This document shows positions 1 to 9,794 of a stretch of 64,000 nucleotides of DNA, one piece after another; position 1 is the first letter of the stretch, and every line of letters starts with the position of its first letter. Under the pieces are notes generated by a model. That model was not told the origin of the DNA, did not search any database, and was given only the letters and a program-made list of their open reading frames with translations. The position numbers were made by a program, and so were the translations under genes. Origin of the DNA: Hippophae tibetana (Eukaryota; Streptophyta; Magnoliopsida; Rosales; Elaeagnaceae); assembly GCA_037013495.1 (NCBI GenBank), contig CM072801.1, forward strand, positions 32,910,001 through 32,974,000, in the 5' to 3' direction.

Positions 1-8
1 ATCACTTA

Positions 9-27
9 CCTAGGGTTTTAGGTTTTT
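9..27 (-). other. Telobox-like motif at the head of every A monomer
   Basis: The A lead CCTAGGGTTTTAGGTTTTT reads AAAAACCTAAAACCCTAGG on the minus strand. It contains AAACCCTA, the core of the plant telobox/telomere repeat (TTTAGGG)n, next to a second degenerate AAACCT unit. The motif recurs about every 725 bp. B monomers have AAACCCTT at the same place, so the core is broken there. The copies at 5439 and 18141 (CTTAGGG) read AAACCCTAA, a longer match. Whether it is a functional protein-binding site or chance/ancestral telomere similarity is not decided by sequence. Confidence 0.5.
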
Positions 28-370
28 CTCCCAAATTTCCGTTTTACATAGTTTTCATATTATTCAATAGAACTGTAAAGGAGATATATGTGCCGACCAT
101 GGGTTCTTTATATATGTGTTCAATAAATCCCTATTTTTTGAAAAAAATAGGAGAATAGTAAAAGAAAGAAGCAACTGTTGAAATTTAAAAAAAAAACAAA
201 ACATTTGATAAATTCTACTCATAACTTTATACGACTATAACTTTTGACTCGATTATCGTAACGAAAATTATAATATATCAAATCGATGCTCTTATTGATT
301 CACACAATTATTTCTAGCCTCACTGTGGAACCTGAATTATATACCCAAATTCCATCATTTACATCACTAA
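9..370 (+). repeat. Subtype A satellite monomer (reference copy)
   Basis: First complete A monomer, 362 bp. Diagnostic features in order: CCTAGGGTTTTAGG lead, CTCCCAAATTTCC, GCCGACCATGGG (an NcoI site in most A copies), TATATATGTGTTCAATAAATC, a first A-tract after TTTTTTG or TTTTTCG, AATAGTAAAAGAAAG, a second A-tract before CAAAACATTTGATAAATTC, CGACTATAACTTTTGACTCG, GTAACGAAAATTATAATATATC, and a TATGGAACCTGAATTATATACC end. Across A copies length varies from 360 to 368 bp, mostly through changes in the two A-tracts. By hand alignment A is roughly 80% identical to B over the full monomer, so the two are old duplicates. Start position is arbitrary for a tandem repeat; I chose the lead motif because it separates A from B sharply. 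Confidence 0.95.
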
Positions 371-732
371 CCAAGGGTTTTAGCTTTTTCTCGCAAATTT
401 CCGTTTTACTTACTTTCGATTTTATTCAATAGAGCTCTAAAGGAGATATTTGTTACGACCAAGGTTTCATTATTTATGAGGTCCATAAATCTATATTCTT
501 CGAAAAGGAAATAGGAGAATAGAAAAAGAAAGGAGCAACTGTTGAAATTTTCAATAAAACAAAACATTTAATAAATCCAACTTTCAACTTTATACGACAA
601 AAACTTTTCACTATGGTATCGTAAGGACTATTATAATATATCAAATTTAAGCTCTTATCGATTCACACAATTAGTGTTAGCCTCACTAAGGAACCTGAAT
701 TATGTACCCAAATCCATCATTTACATCACTTA
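371..732 (+). repeat. Subtype B satellite monomer (reference copy)
   Basis: First complete B monomer, 362 bp. Diagnostic features: CCAAGGGTTTTAGC lead, CTCGCAAATTTCC, the palindrome TAGAGCTCTA (contains a SacI site), TACGACCAAGG or TCCGACCAAGG, ATGAGGTCCATAAATC, ATTCTTCGAAAAGG, AATAGAAAAAG, TCAATAAAACAAAACATTTAAT, CTATGGTATCGTAAGGACTATT, and an end reading AGCCTCAMTAAGGAAC then TTATGTACCC. B length is more stable (mostly 362 bp) because it lacks long pure A-tracts. Sub-variants differ in the middle (GAGGTCC versus GTGTTCC) and in the tail (ATCGTAAGG versus ATCTTAAGG); these serve as markers for the higher-order repeats. Confidence 0.95.
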
Positions 733-2902
733 CCTAGGGTTTTAGGTTTTTCTCCCAAATTTCCGTTTTACATAGTTTTCATATTATTCAATAGAACTGT
801 AAAGGAGATATATGTGCCGACCATGGGTTCTTTATATATGTGTTCAATAAATCCCTATTTTTTGAAAAAAATAGGAGAATAGTAAAAGAAAGGAGCAACT
901 GTTGAAATTTAAAAAAAAAACAAAACATTTGATAAATTCTACTCATAACTTTATACGACTATAACTTTTGACTCGATTATCGTAACGAAAATTATAATAT
1001 ATCAAATCGAAGCTCTTATTGATTCACACAATTATTTCTAGCCTCACTATGGAACCTGAATTATATACCCAAATTCCATCATTTACATCACTAACCAAGG
1101 GTTTTAGCTTTTTCTCGCAAATTTCCGTTTTACTTACTTTCGATTTTATACAATAGAGCTCTAAAGGAGATATTTGTTACGACCAAGGTTTCATTATTTA
1201 TGAGGTCCATAAATCTATATTCTTCGAAAAGGAAATAGGAGAATAGAAAAAGAAAGGAGCAACTGTTGAAATTTTCAATAAAACAAAACATTTAATAAAT
1301 CCAACTTTCAACTTTATACGACAAAAACTTTTCACTATGGTATCGTAAGGACTATTATAATATATCAAATTTAAGCTCTTATCGATTCACACAATTAGTG
1401 TTAGCCTCACTAAGGAACCTGAATTATGTACCCAAATCCATCATTTACATCACTTACCTAGGGTTTTAGGTTTTTCTCCCAAATTTCCGTTTTACATAGT
1501 TTTAATATTATTCAATAGAACTGTAAAGGAGATATATGTGCCGACCATGGGTTCTTTATATATGTGTTCAATACATCCCTATTTTTTGAAAAAAATAGGA
1601 GAATAGTAAAAGAAAGGAGCAACTGTTGAAATTTAAAAAAAAACAAAACATTTGATAAATTGTACTCATAACTTTATACGACTATAACTTTTGACTCGAT
1701 TATCGTAACGAAAATTATAATATATCAAATGGAAGCTCTTATTGATTCACACAATTATTTCTAGCCTCACTATGGAACCTGAATTATATACCCAAATTCC
1801 ATCATTTACATCACTAACCAAGGGTTTTAGCTTTTTCTCGCAAATTTCCGTTTTACTTACTTTCGATTTTATACAATAGAGCTCTAAAGGAGATATTTGT
1901 TACGACCAAGGTTTCATTATTTATGAGGTCCATAAATCTATATTCTTCGAAAAGGAAATAGGAGAATAGAAAAAGAAAGGAGCAACTGTTGAAATTTTCA
2001 ATAAAACAAAACATTTAATAAATCCAACTTTCAACTTTATACGACAAAAACTTTTCACTATGGTATCGTAAGGACTATTATAATATATCAAATTTAAGCT
2101 CTTATCGATTCACACAATTAGTGTTAGCCTCACTAAGGAACCTGAATTATGTACCCAAATCCATCATTTACATCACTTACCTAGGGTTTTAGGTTTTTCT
2201 CCCAAATTTCCGTTTTACATAGTTTTAATATTATTCAATAGAACTGTAAAGGAGATATATGTGCCGACCATGGGTTCTTTATATATGTGTTCAATAAATC
2301 CCTATTTTTTGAAAAAAATAGGAGAATAGTAAAAGAAAGGAGCAACTGTTGAAATTTAAAAAAAAACAAAACATTTGATAAATTCTACTCATAACTTTAT
2401 ACAACTATAACTTTTGACTCGATTATCGTAACGAAAATTATAATATATCAAATCGAAGCTCTTATTGATTCACAAAATTATTTCTAGCCTCACTATGGAA
2501 CCTGAATTATATACCCAAATTCCATCATTTACATCACTAACCAAGGGTTTTAGCTTTTTCTCGCAAATTTCCGTTTTACTTACTTTCGATTTTATTCAAT
2601 AGAGCTCTAAAGGAGATATTTGTTACGACCAAGGTTTCATTATTTATGAGGTCCATAAATCTATATTCTTCGAAAAGGAAATAGGAGAATAGAAAAAGAA
2701 AGGAGCAACTGTTGAAATTTTCAATAAAACAAAACATTTAATAAATCCAACTTTCAACTTTATACGACCAAAACTTTTGACTATGGTATCGTAAGGACTA
2801 TTATAATATATCAAATTTAAGCTCTTATCGATTCACACAATTAGTGGTAGCCTCAATAAGGAACTTGAATTATGTACCCAAATCCATCATTTACATCACT
2901 TA

Positions 2903-3264
2903 CCTAGGGTTTTAGGTTTTTCTCCCAAATTTCCGTTTTACTTAGTTTTAATTTTATTCAATAGAACTCTAAAGGAGATATTTGTGCCGACCATGGGTTT
3001 TTTATATATGTGTTCAATAAATCCCTTTTTTTGAAAAAAAATAGGATAATAGTAAAAGAAAGGAGCAACTGTTGAAATTTTCAAAAAAAAACAAAACATT
3101 TGATAAATTCTACTTTTAACTTTATACGACTATAACTTTTGACTCGGGTATCGTAAGGACTATTATAATATATCAAATTTAAGCTCTTATCGATTGACAC
3201 AATTAGTGGTAGCCTCAATAAGGAACTTGCATTATGTACCCAAATCCATCATTTACATCACTTA
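2903..3264 (+). repeat. A-to-B hybrid monomer, late switch (copy 1)
   Basis: Begins as A (CCTAGGG lead, GCCGACCATGGG, CGACTATAAC, GACTCGGG) and ends as B (GTAAGGACTATT, TTAGTGGTAGCCTCAATAAGG, TTATGTACCC). The switch lies between 3147 and 3157, the interval between the last A-specific and first B-specific base. Because its tail is B-like it is followed directly by an A monomer, so the A-B alternation is broken here. Best explained by unequal crossover or conversion between misaligned A and B. An almost identical hybrid sits at 17054. Confidence 0.93.
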
Positions 3265-5438
3265 CCTAGGGTTTTAGGTTTTTCTCCCAAATTTCCGTTT
3301 TACATAGTTTTAATTTTATTCAATAGAACTGTACAAGAGATATTTCTGCCGACCATGGGTTCTTTATATATGTGTTCAATAAATCTCTATTTTTTGAAAA
3401 AATATAGGAGAATAGTAAAAGAAAGAAGCAACTGTTGAAATTTAAAAAAAAAACAAAACATTTGATAAATTCTACTCATAACTTTATACGACTATAACTT
3501 TTGACTCGAGTATCGTAACGAAAATTATAATATATAAAATCGAAGCTCTTATCGATTCACACAATTATTTCTGGCCTCACTATGGAACCTGAATGATATA
3601 CCCAAATTCCATCAATTACATCACTAACCAAGGGTTTTAGCTTTTTCTCGCAAATTTCTGTTTTACTTACTTTCGATTTTATTCAATAGAGTTCTAAAGG
3701 AGATATTTGTTACGGCCAAGGTTTCATTATTTATGAGGTCCATAAATCTATATTCTTCGAAAAGGAAATAGGAGAATAGAAAAAGAAAGGAGCAACTGTT
3801 GAAATTTTCAATAAAACAAAACATTTAATAAATCCAACTTTCAACTTTATACGACAAAAACTTTTCACTATGGTATCGTAAGGACTATTATAATATATCA
3901 AATTTAAGCTCTTATCGATTCACACAATTAGTGTTAGCCTCACTAAGGAACCTGAATTATGTACCCAAATCCATCATTTACATCACTTACCTAGGGTTTT
4001 AGGTTTTTCTCCCAAATTTCCGTTTTACATAGTTTTAATATTATTCAATAGAACTGTAAAGGAGATATATGTGCCGACCATGGGTTCTTTATATATGTGT
4101 TCAATAAATCCCTATTTTTTGAAAAAAAATAGGAAAATAGTAAAAGAAAGGAGCAACTGTTGAAATTTAAAAAAAAACAAAACATTTGATAAATTCTACT
4201 CATAACTTTATACAACTATAACTTTTGACTCGATTATCGTAACGAAAATTATAATATATCAAATCGAAGCTCTTATTGATTCACACAATTATTTCTAGCC
4301 TCACTATGGAACCTGAATTATATACCCAAATTCCATCATTTACATCACTAACCAAGGGTTTTAGCTTTTTCTCGCAAATTTCCGTTTTACTTACTTTCGA
4401 TTTTATTCAATAGAGCTCTAAAGGAGATATTTGTTACGACCAAGGTTTCATTATTTATGAGGTCCATAAATCTATATTCTTCGAAAAGGAAATAGGAGAA
4501 TAGAAAAAGAAAGGAGCAACTGTTGAAATTTTCAATAAAACAAAACATTTAATAAATCCAACTTTCAACTTTATACGACCAAAACTTTTGACTATGGTAT
4601 CGTAAGGACTATTATAATATATCAAATTTAAGCTCTTATCGATTCACACAATTAGTGGTAGCCTCAATAAGGAACTTGAATTATGTACCCAAATCCATCA
4701 TTTACATCACTTACCTAGGGTTTTAGGTTTTTCTCCCAAATTTCCGTTTTACTTAGTTTTAATTTTATTCAATAGAACTCTAAAGGAGATATTTGTGCCG
4801 ACCATGGGTTCTTTATATATGTGTTCAATAAATCTCTATTTTTTGAAAAAATATAGGAGAATAGTAAAAGAAAGAAGCAACTGTTGAAATTTAAAAAAAA
4901 AAACAAAACATTTGATAAATTCTACTCATAACTTTATACGACTATAACTTTTGACTCGAGTATCGTAACGAAAATTATAATATATAAAATCGAAGCTCTT
5001 ATCGATTCACACAATTATTTCTGGCCTCACTATGGAACCTGAATGATATACCCAAATTCCATCAATTACATCACTAACCAAGGGTTTTAGCTTTTTCTCG
5101 CAAATTTCTGTTTTACTTACTTTCGATTTTATTCAATAGAGCTCTAAAGGAGATATTTGTTACGACCAAGGTTTCATTATTTATGAGGTCCATAAATCTA
5201 TATTCTTCGAAAAGGAAATAGGAGAATAGAAAAAGAAAGGAGCAACTGTTGAAATTTTCAATAAAACAAAACATTTAATAAATCGAACTTTCAACTTTAT
5301 ACGACAAAAACTTTTGACTATGGTATCGTAAGGACTATTATAATATATCAAATTTAAGCTCTTATCGATTCACACAATTATGGTATCCTCAATAAGGAAG
5401 TTGAATTATGTACCCAAATCCATCATTTACATCACTTA
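3265..5438. repeat. Irregular six-monomer block A-B-A-B-A-B
   Basis: Starts at 3265 A, 3628 B, 3990 A, 4352 B, 4714 A, 5078 B. The pair at 3990-4713 closely repeats the pair at 2180-2902 (same ATATTATTC and CGACCAAAAC markers), 1810 bp (five monomers) apart. The A copies at 3265 and 4714 share GAAAAAATATAGG and ATATATAAAATCG, followed by GAATGATATACC and CAAATTTCTG in the B side. Those rare markers also occur at 17417 and partly at 56137. Confidence 0.85.
4714..5077 (+). repeat. Fusion A monomer made from two neighbouring A-type copies
   Basis: The front (ACTTAGTTTTAATTTTATTC, GAACTCTAAAGG, ATTTGTGCC) matches the hybrid at 2903. The remainder (GGGTTCTTTATATATG, GAAAAAATATAGG, ATATATAAAATCG) matches the A monomer at 3265, which itself has GAACTGTACAAG and ATTTCTGCC in its front. 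The change falls at about 4795-4811. This is the expected product of an in-register crossover between the two adjacent copies that removes one monomer. Confidence 0.8.
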
Positions 5439-6891
5439 CTTAGGGTTTTAGGTTTTTCTCCCAAATTTCCGTTTTACTTAGTTTTGATTTTATTCAATAG
5501 ACCTGTAAAGGAGATATTTGTGCCGACCATGGGTTGTTTATATATGGGTTCAATAAATCTCTATTTTTCGAAAAAAAATAGGAGAATAGTAAAAGAAAGG
5601 AGCAACTGTTGAAATTTTCAAAAAAAAACAAGACATTTGATAAATTCTACTTTTAACTTTATACGACTATAAGTTTTGACTCGGGTATCGTAACGAAAAT
5701 TATAATATATCAAATCGAAGCTCTTATCGATTCACACAATTATTTCTGGCCTCACTATGGAACCTGAATTATATACCCAAATTCCATCATTTACATCACT
5801 AACCAAGGGTTTTAGCTTTTTCTCGCAAATTTCCGTTTTACTTACTTTCGATTTTATTCAATAGAGCTCTAACGGAGATATTTGTTCCGACCAAGGTTTC
5901 ATTATTTATGAGGTCCATTAATCTATATTCTTCGAAAAGGAAATAGGAGAATAGAAAAAGAAAGGAGCAACTGTTGAAATTTTCAATAAAACAAAACATT
6001 TAATAAATCGAACTTTCAACTTTATACGACAAAAACTTTTGACTATGGTATCTTAAGGACTATTATAATATATCAAATTTAAGCTCTTATGGATTCACAC
6101 AATTAGTGGTAGCCTCAATAAGGAACTTGAATTATGTACCCAAATCCATCATTTACATCACTTACCTAGGGTTTTAGGTTTTTCTCCCAAATTTCCGTTT
6201 TACTTAGTTTTGATTTTATTCAATAGAACTGTAAAGGAGATATTTGTGCCGACCATGGGTTGTTTATATATGGGTTCAATAAATCTCTATTTTTTGAAAA
6301 AAAAATAGGAGAATAGTAAAAGAAAGGAGCAACTGTTGAAATTTTCAAAACAAAACAAAACATTTGATAAGTTCTACTTTTAACTTTATACGACTATAAC
6401 TTTTGACTCGGGTATCGTAACGAAAATTATAATATATCAAATCGAAGCTCTTATCGATTGACACAATTATTTCAGCCGTCACTAAGGAACCTGAATTATA
6501 TACCCAAATTCCATCATTTACATCACTAACCAAGGGTTTTAGCTTTTTCTCGCAAATTTCCGTTTTACTTAATTTCGATTTTATTCAATAGAGCTCTAAA
6601 GGAGATATTTGTTCCGACCAAGGTTTCATTATTTATGTGTTCCATAAATCTATATTCTTCGAAAAGGAAATAGGAGAATAGAAAAAGAAAGGAGCAACTG
6701 TTGAAATTTTCAATAAAACAAAACATTTAATAAATCCAACTTTCAACTTTATACGACAAAAACTTTTCACTATGGTATCGTAAGGACTATTATAATATAT
6801 CAAATTTAAGCTCTTATCGATTCACACAATTAGTGGTAGCCTCAATAAGGAACTTGAATTATGTACCCAAATCCATCATTTACATCACTTA
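5439..6891. repeat. Four-monomer unit, copy 1 (1453 bp)
   Basis: Monomers at 5439 A, 5803 B, 6165 A, 6530 B with lengths 364, 362, 365, 362. Distinctive markers are ATAAGTTTTGACTCGGG in the first A, ATCTTAAGG with TTATGGATTC in the first B, and ATTTCAGCCGTCACTAAGG in the second A. The same length series and markers recur at 12698 (first A chimeric) and 18141. The first A has CTTAGGG instead of CCTAGGG. Confidence 0.9.
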
Positions 6892-9794
6892 CCTAGGGTT
6901 TTAGGTTTTTCTCCCAAATTTCCGTTTTACTTAGTTTTGATTTTATTCAATAGACCTGTAAAGGAGATATTTGTGCCGACCATGGGTTGTTTATATATGT
7001 GTTCATTAAATCTCTATTTTTCGAAAAAAAAAAATAGGAGAATAATAAAAGAAAGGAGCAACTGTTGAAATTTTCAAAAAAAAAACAAAACTTTTGATAA
7101 ATTCTACTTTTAACTTTATACGACTATAACTTTTGACTCGGGTATCGTAACGAAAATTATAATATATCAAATGGAAGCTCTTATCGATTAACACAATTAT
7201 TTCTGGCCTCACTATGGAACCTAAATTATATACCCAAATTCCATCATTTACATCACTAACCAAGGGTTTTAGCTTTTTCTCGCAAATTTCCGTTTTACTT
7301 AATTTCGATTTTATTCAATAGAGCTCTAAAGGAGATATTTGTTCCGACCAAGGTTTCATTATTTATGTGTTCCATAAATCTATATTCTTCGAAAAGGAAA
7401 TAGGAGAATAGAAAAAGAAAGGAGCAACTGTTGAAATTTTCAATAAAACAAAACATTTAATAAATCCAACTTTCAACTTTATACGACCAAAACTTTTCAC
7501 TATGGAATCGTAAGGACTATTATAATATATCAAATTTAAGCTCTTATCGATTCACACAATTAGTGTTAGCCTCACTAAGGAACCTGAATTATGTACCCAA
7601 ATCCATCATTTACATCACTTACCTAGGGTTTTAGGTTTTTCTCCCAAATTTCCGTTTTACATAGTTTTAATATTATTCAATAGAACTGTAAAGGAGATAT
7701 ATGTGCCGACCATAGGTTCTTTATATATGTGTTCAATAAATCCATTTTTTTGAAAAAAATAGGAGAATAGTAAAAGAAAGAAGCAACTGTTGAAATTTAA
7801 CAAAAAACAAAACATTTGATAAATTCTACTCATAACTTTATACAACTATAACTTTTGACTCGATTATCGTTACGAAAATTATAATATATCAAATCGATGC
7901 TCTTATTGATTCACTTAATTATTTCTAGCCTCACTGTGGAACCTGAATTATATACCCAAATTCCATCATTTACATCACTAACCAAGGGTTTTAGCTTTTT
8001 CTCGCAAATTTCCGTTTTACTTACTTTCGATTTTATTCAATAGAGCTCTAAAGGAGATATTTGTTACGACCAAGGTTTCATTATTTATGAGGTCCATAAA
8101 TCTATATTCTTCGAAAAGGAAATAGGAGAATAGAAAAAGAAAGGAGCAACTGTTGAAATTTTCAATAAAACAAAACATTTAATAAATCCAACTTTCAACT
8201 TTATACGACAAAAACTTTTCACTATGGTATCGTAAGGACTATTATAATATATCAAATTTAAGCTCTTATCAATTCACACAATTAGTGTTAGCCTCACTAA
8301 GGAACCTAAATTATGTACCCAAATCCATCATTTACATCACTTACCTAGGGTTTTAGGTTTTTCTCCCAAATTTCCGTTTTACATAGTTTTAATATTATTC
8401 AATAGAACTGTAAAGGAGATATATGTGCCGACCATGGGTTCTTTATATATGTGTTCAATAAATCCCTATTTTTTGAAAAAAATAGGAGAATAATAAAAGA
8501 AAGAAGCAACTGTTGAAATTTAAAAAAAAAACAAAACATTTGATAAATTCTACTCATAACTTTATACAACTATAACTTTTGACTCGATTATCGTAACGAA
8601 AATTATAATATATCAAATCGAAGCTCTTATTGATTCACACAATTATTTCTAGCCTCACTATGGAACCTGAATTATATACCCAAATTCCATCATTTACATC
8701 ACTAACCAAGGGTTTTAGCTTTTTCTCGCAAATTTCCGTTTTACTTACTTTCGATTTTATTCAATAGAGCTCTAAAGGAGATATTTGTTACGACCAAGGT
8801 TTCATTATTTATGAGGTCCATAAATCTATATTCTTCGAAAAGGAAATAGGAGAATAGAAAAAGAAAGGAGCAACTGTTGAAATTTTCAATAAAACAAAAC
8901 ATTTAATAAATCCAACTTTCAACTTTATACGACAAAAACTTTTCACTATGGTATCGTAAGGACTATTATAATATATCAAATTTAAGCTCTTATCGATTCA
9001 CACAATTAGTGGTAGCCTCAATAAGGAACTTGAATTATGTACCCAAATCCATCATTTACATCACTTACCTAGGGTTTTAGGTTTTTCTCCCAAATTTCCG
9101 TTTTACTTAGTTTTGATTTTATTCAATAGACCTGTAAAGGAGATATTTGTGCCGACCATGGGTTGTTTATATATGTGTTCATTAAATCTCTATTTTTCGA
9201 AAAAAAATAGGAGAATAATAAAAGAAAGGAGCAACTGTTGAAATTTTCAAAAAAAAAACAAAACTTTTGATAAATTCTACTTTTAACTTTATACGACTAT
9301 AACTTTTGACTCGGGTATCGTAACGAAAATTATAATATATCAAATGGAAGCTCTTATCGATTAACACAATTATTTCTGGCCTCACTATGGAACCTAAATT
9401 ATATACCCAAATTCCATCATTTACATCACTAACCAAGGGTTTTAGCTTTTTCTCGCAAATTTCCGTTTTACTTAATTTCGATTTTATTCAATAGAGCTCT
9501 AAAGGAGATATTTGTTCCGACCATGGTTTCATTATTTATGTGTTCCATAAATCTATATTCTTCGAAAAGGAAATAGGAGAATAGAAAAAGAAAGGAGCAA
9601 CTGTTGAAATTTTCAATAAAACAAAACATTTAATAAATCCAACTTTCAACTTTATACGACAAAAACTTTTCACTATGGTATCGTAAGGACTATTATAATA
9701 TATCAAATTTAAGCTCTTATCGATTCACACAATTAGTGGTAGCCTCAATAAGGAACTTGAATTATGTACCCAAATCCATCATTTACATCACTTA
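6892..9794. repeat. Eight-monomer HOR, copy 1 (2903 bp)
   Basis: Monomer lengths run 368, 362, 360, 362, 362, 362, 365, 362 from 6892. The identical series recurs from 9795 and from 14151. The first A has a long A-tract after TTTTTCG. The third monomer (7622) has the unusual ACCATAGG, which destroys the NcoI site, and GATTCACTTAATT. The eighth (9433) has CCGACCATGG in a B context. Differs from copy 2 mainly at the end: CGACAAAAAC and ATGGTATCG here, CGACCAAAAC and ATGGAATCG there. Confidence 0.93.

Larger units (their letters stand above)
9..2902. repeat. Simple A-B dimer block, four copies (723-724 bp)
   Basis: Dimers start at 9, 733, 1457 and 2180. They differ by only scattered substitutions and A-tract lengths. 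All four A copies share the derived ACATAGTTTT.ATATTATTC stretch (C in the first two, A in the last two), so this block was amplified as a dimer. It is the least complex part of the window. The last B copy (2541) carries CGACCAAAAC rather than CGACAAAAAC, a marker shared with the B copy at 4352. Confidence 0.93.

Noticed and set aside
110-135. tRNA-like B box (GGGTTCAATAAATC) suggesting a SINE origin
   Set aside because: Lacks the GGTTCGANTCC consensus, and no A box lies at proper spacing; no tRNA fold seen.
180-200. Poly-A tracts as retrotransposon tails
   Set aside because: The A-runs lie inside every A monomer at fixed places, are flanked by satellite sequence on both sides and have no target-site duplication.
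300-345. Yeast-type ARS consensus in the TTTTACATAG/ATTTACATCAC stretches
   Set aside because: Only partial matches, expected by chance in DNA of about 30% G+C; no supporting context for an origin.
518-545. Possible CENP-B box near TTCGAAAAGGAAATAGG
   Set aside because: Does not match the required TTCG....A..CGGG pattern; the spacing of the A and the CGGG core is absent. CTCGGG in A monomers also lacks the upstream half.
421-560. AGGAG/AAGGAG strings resembling bacterial ribosome binding sites (for example AAAGGAGATAT, AAAGGAGCAAC)
   Set aside because: Present in essentially every monomer and not followed by a coding frame. The window is eukaryotic satellite, so they have no such meaning.
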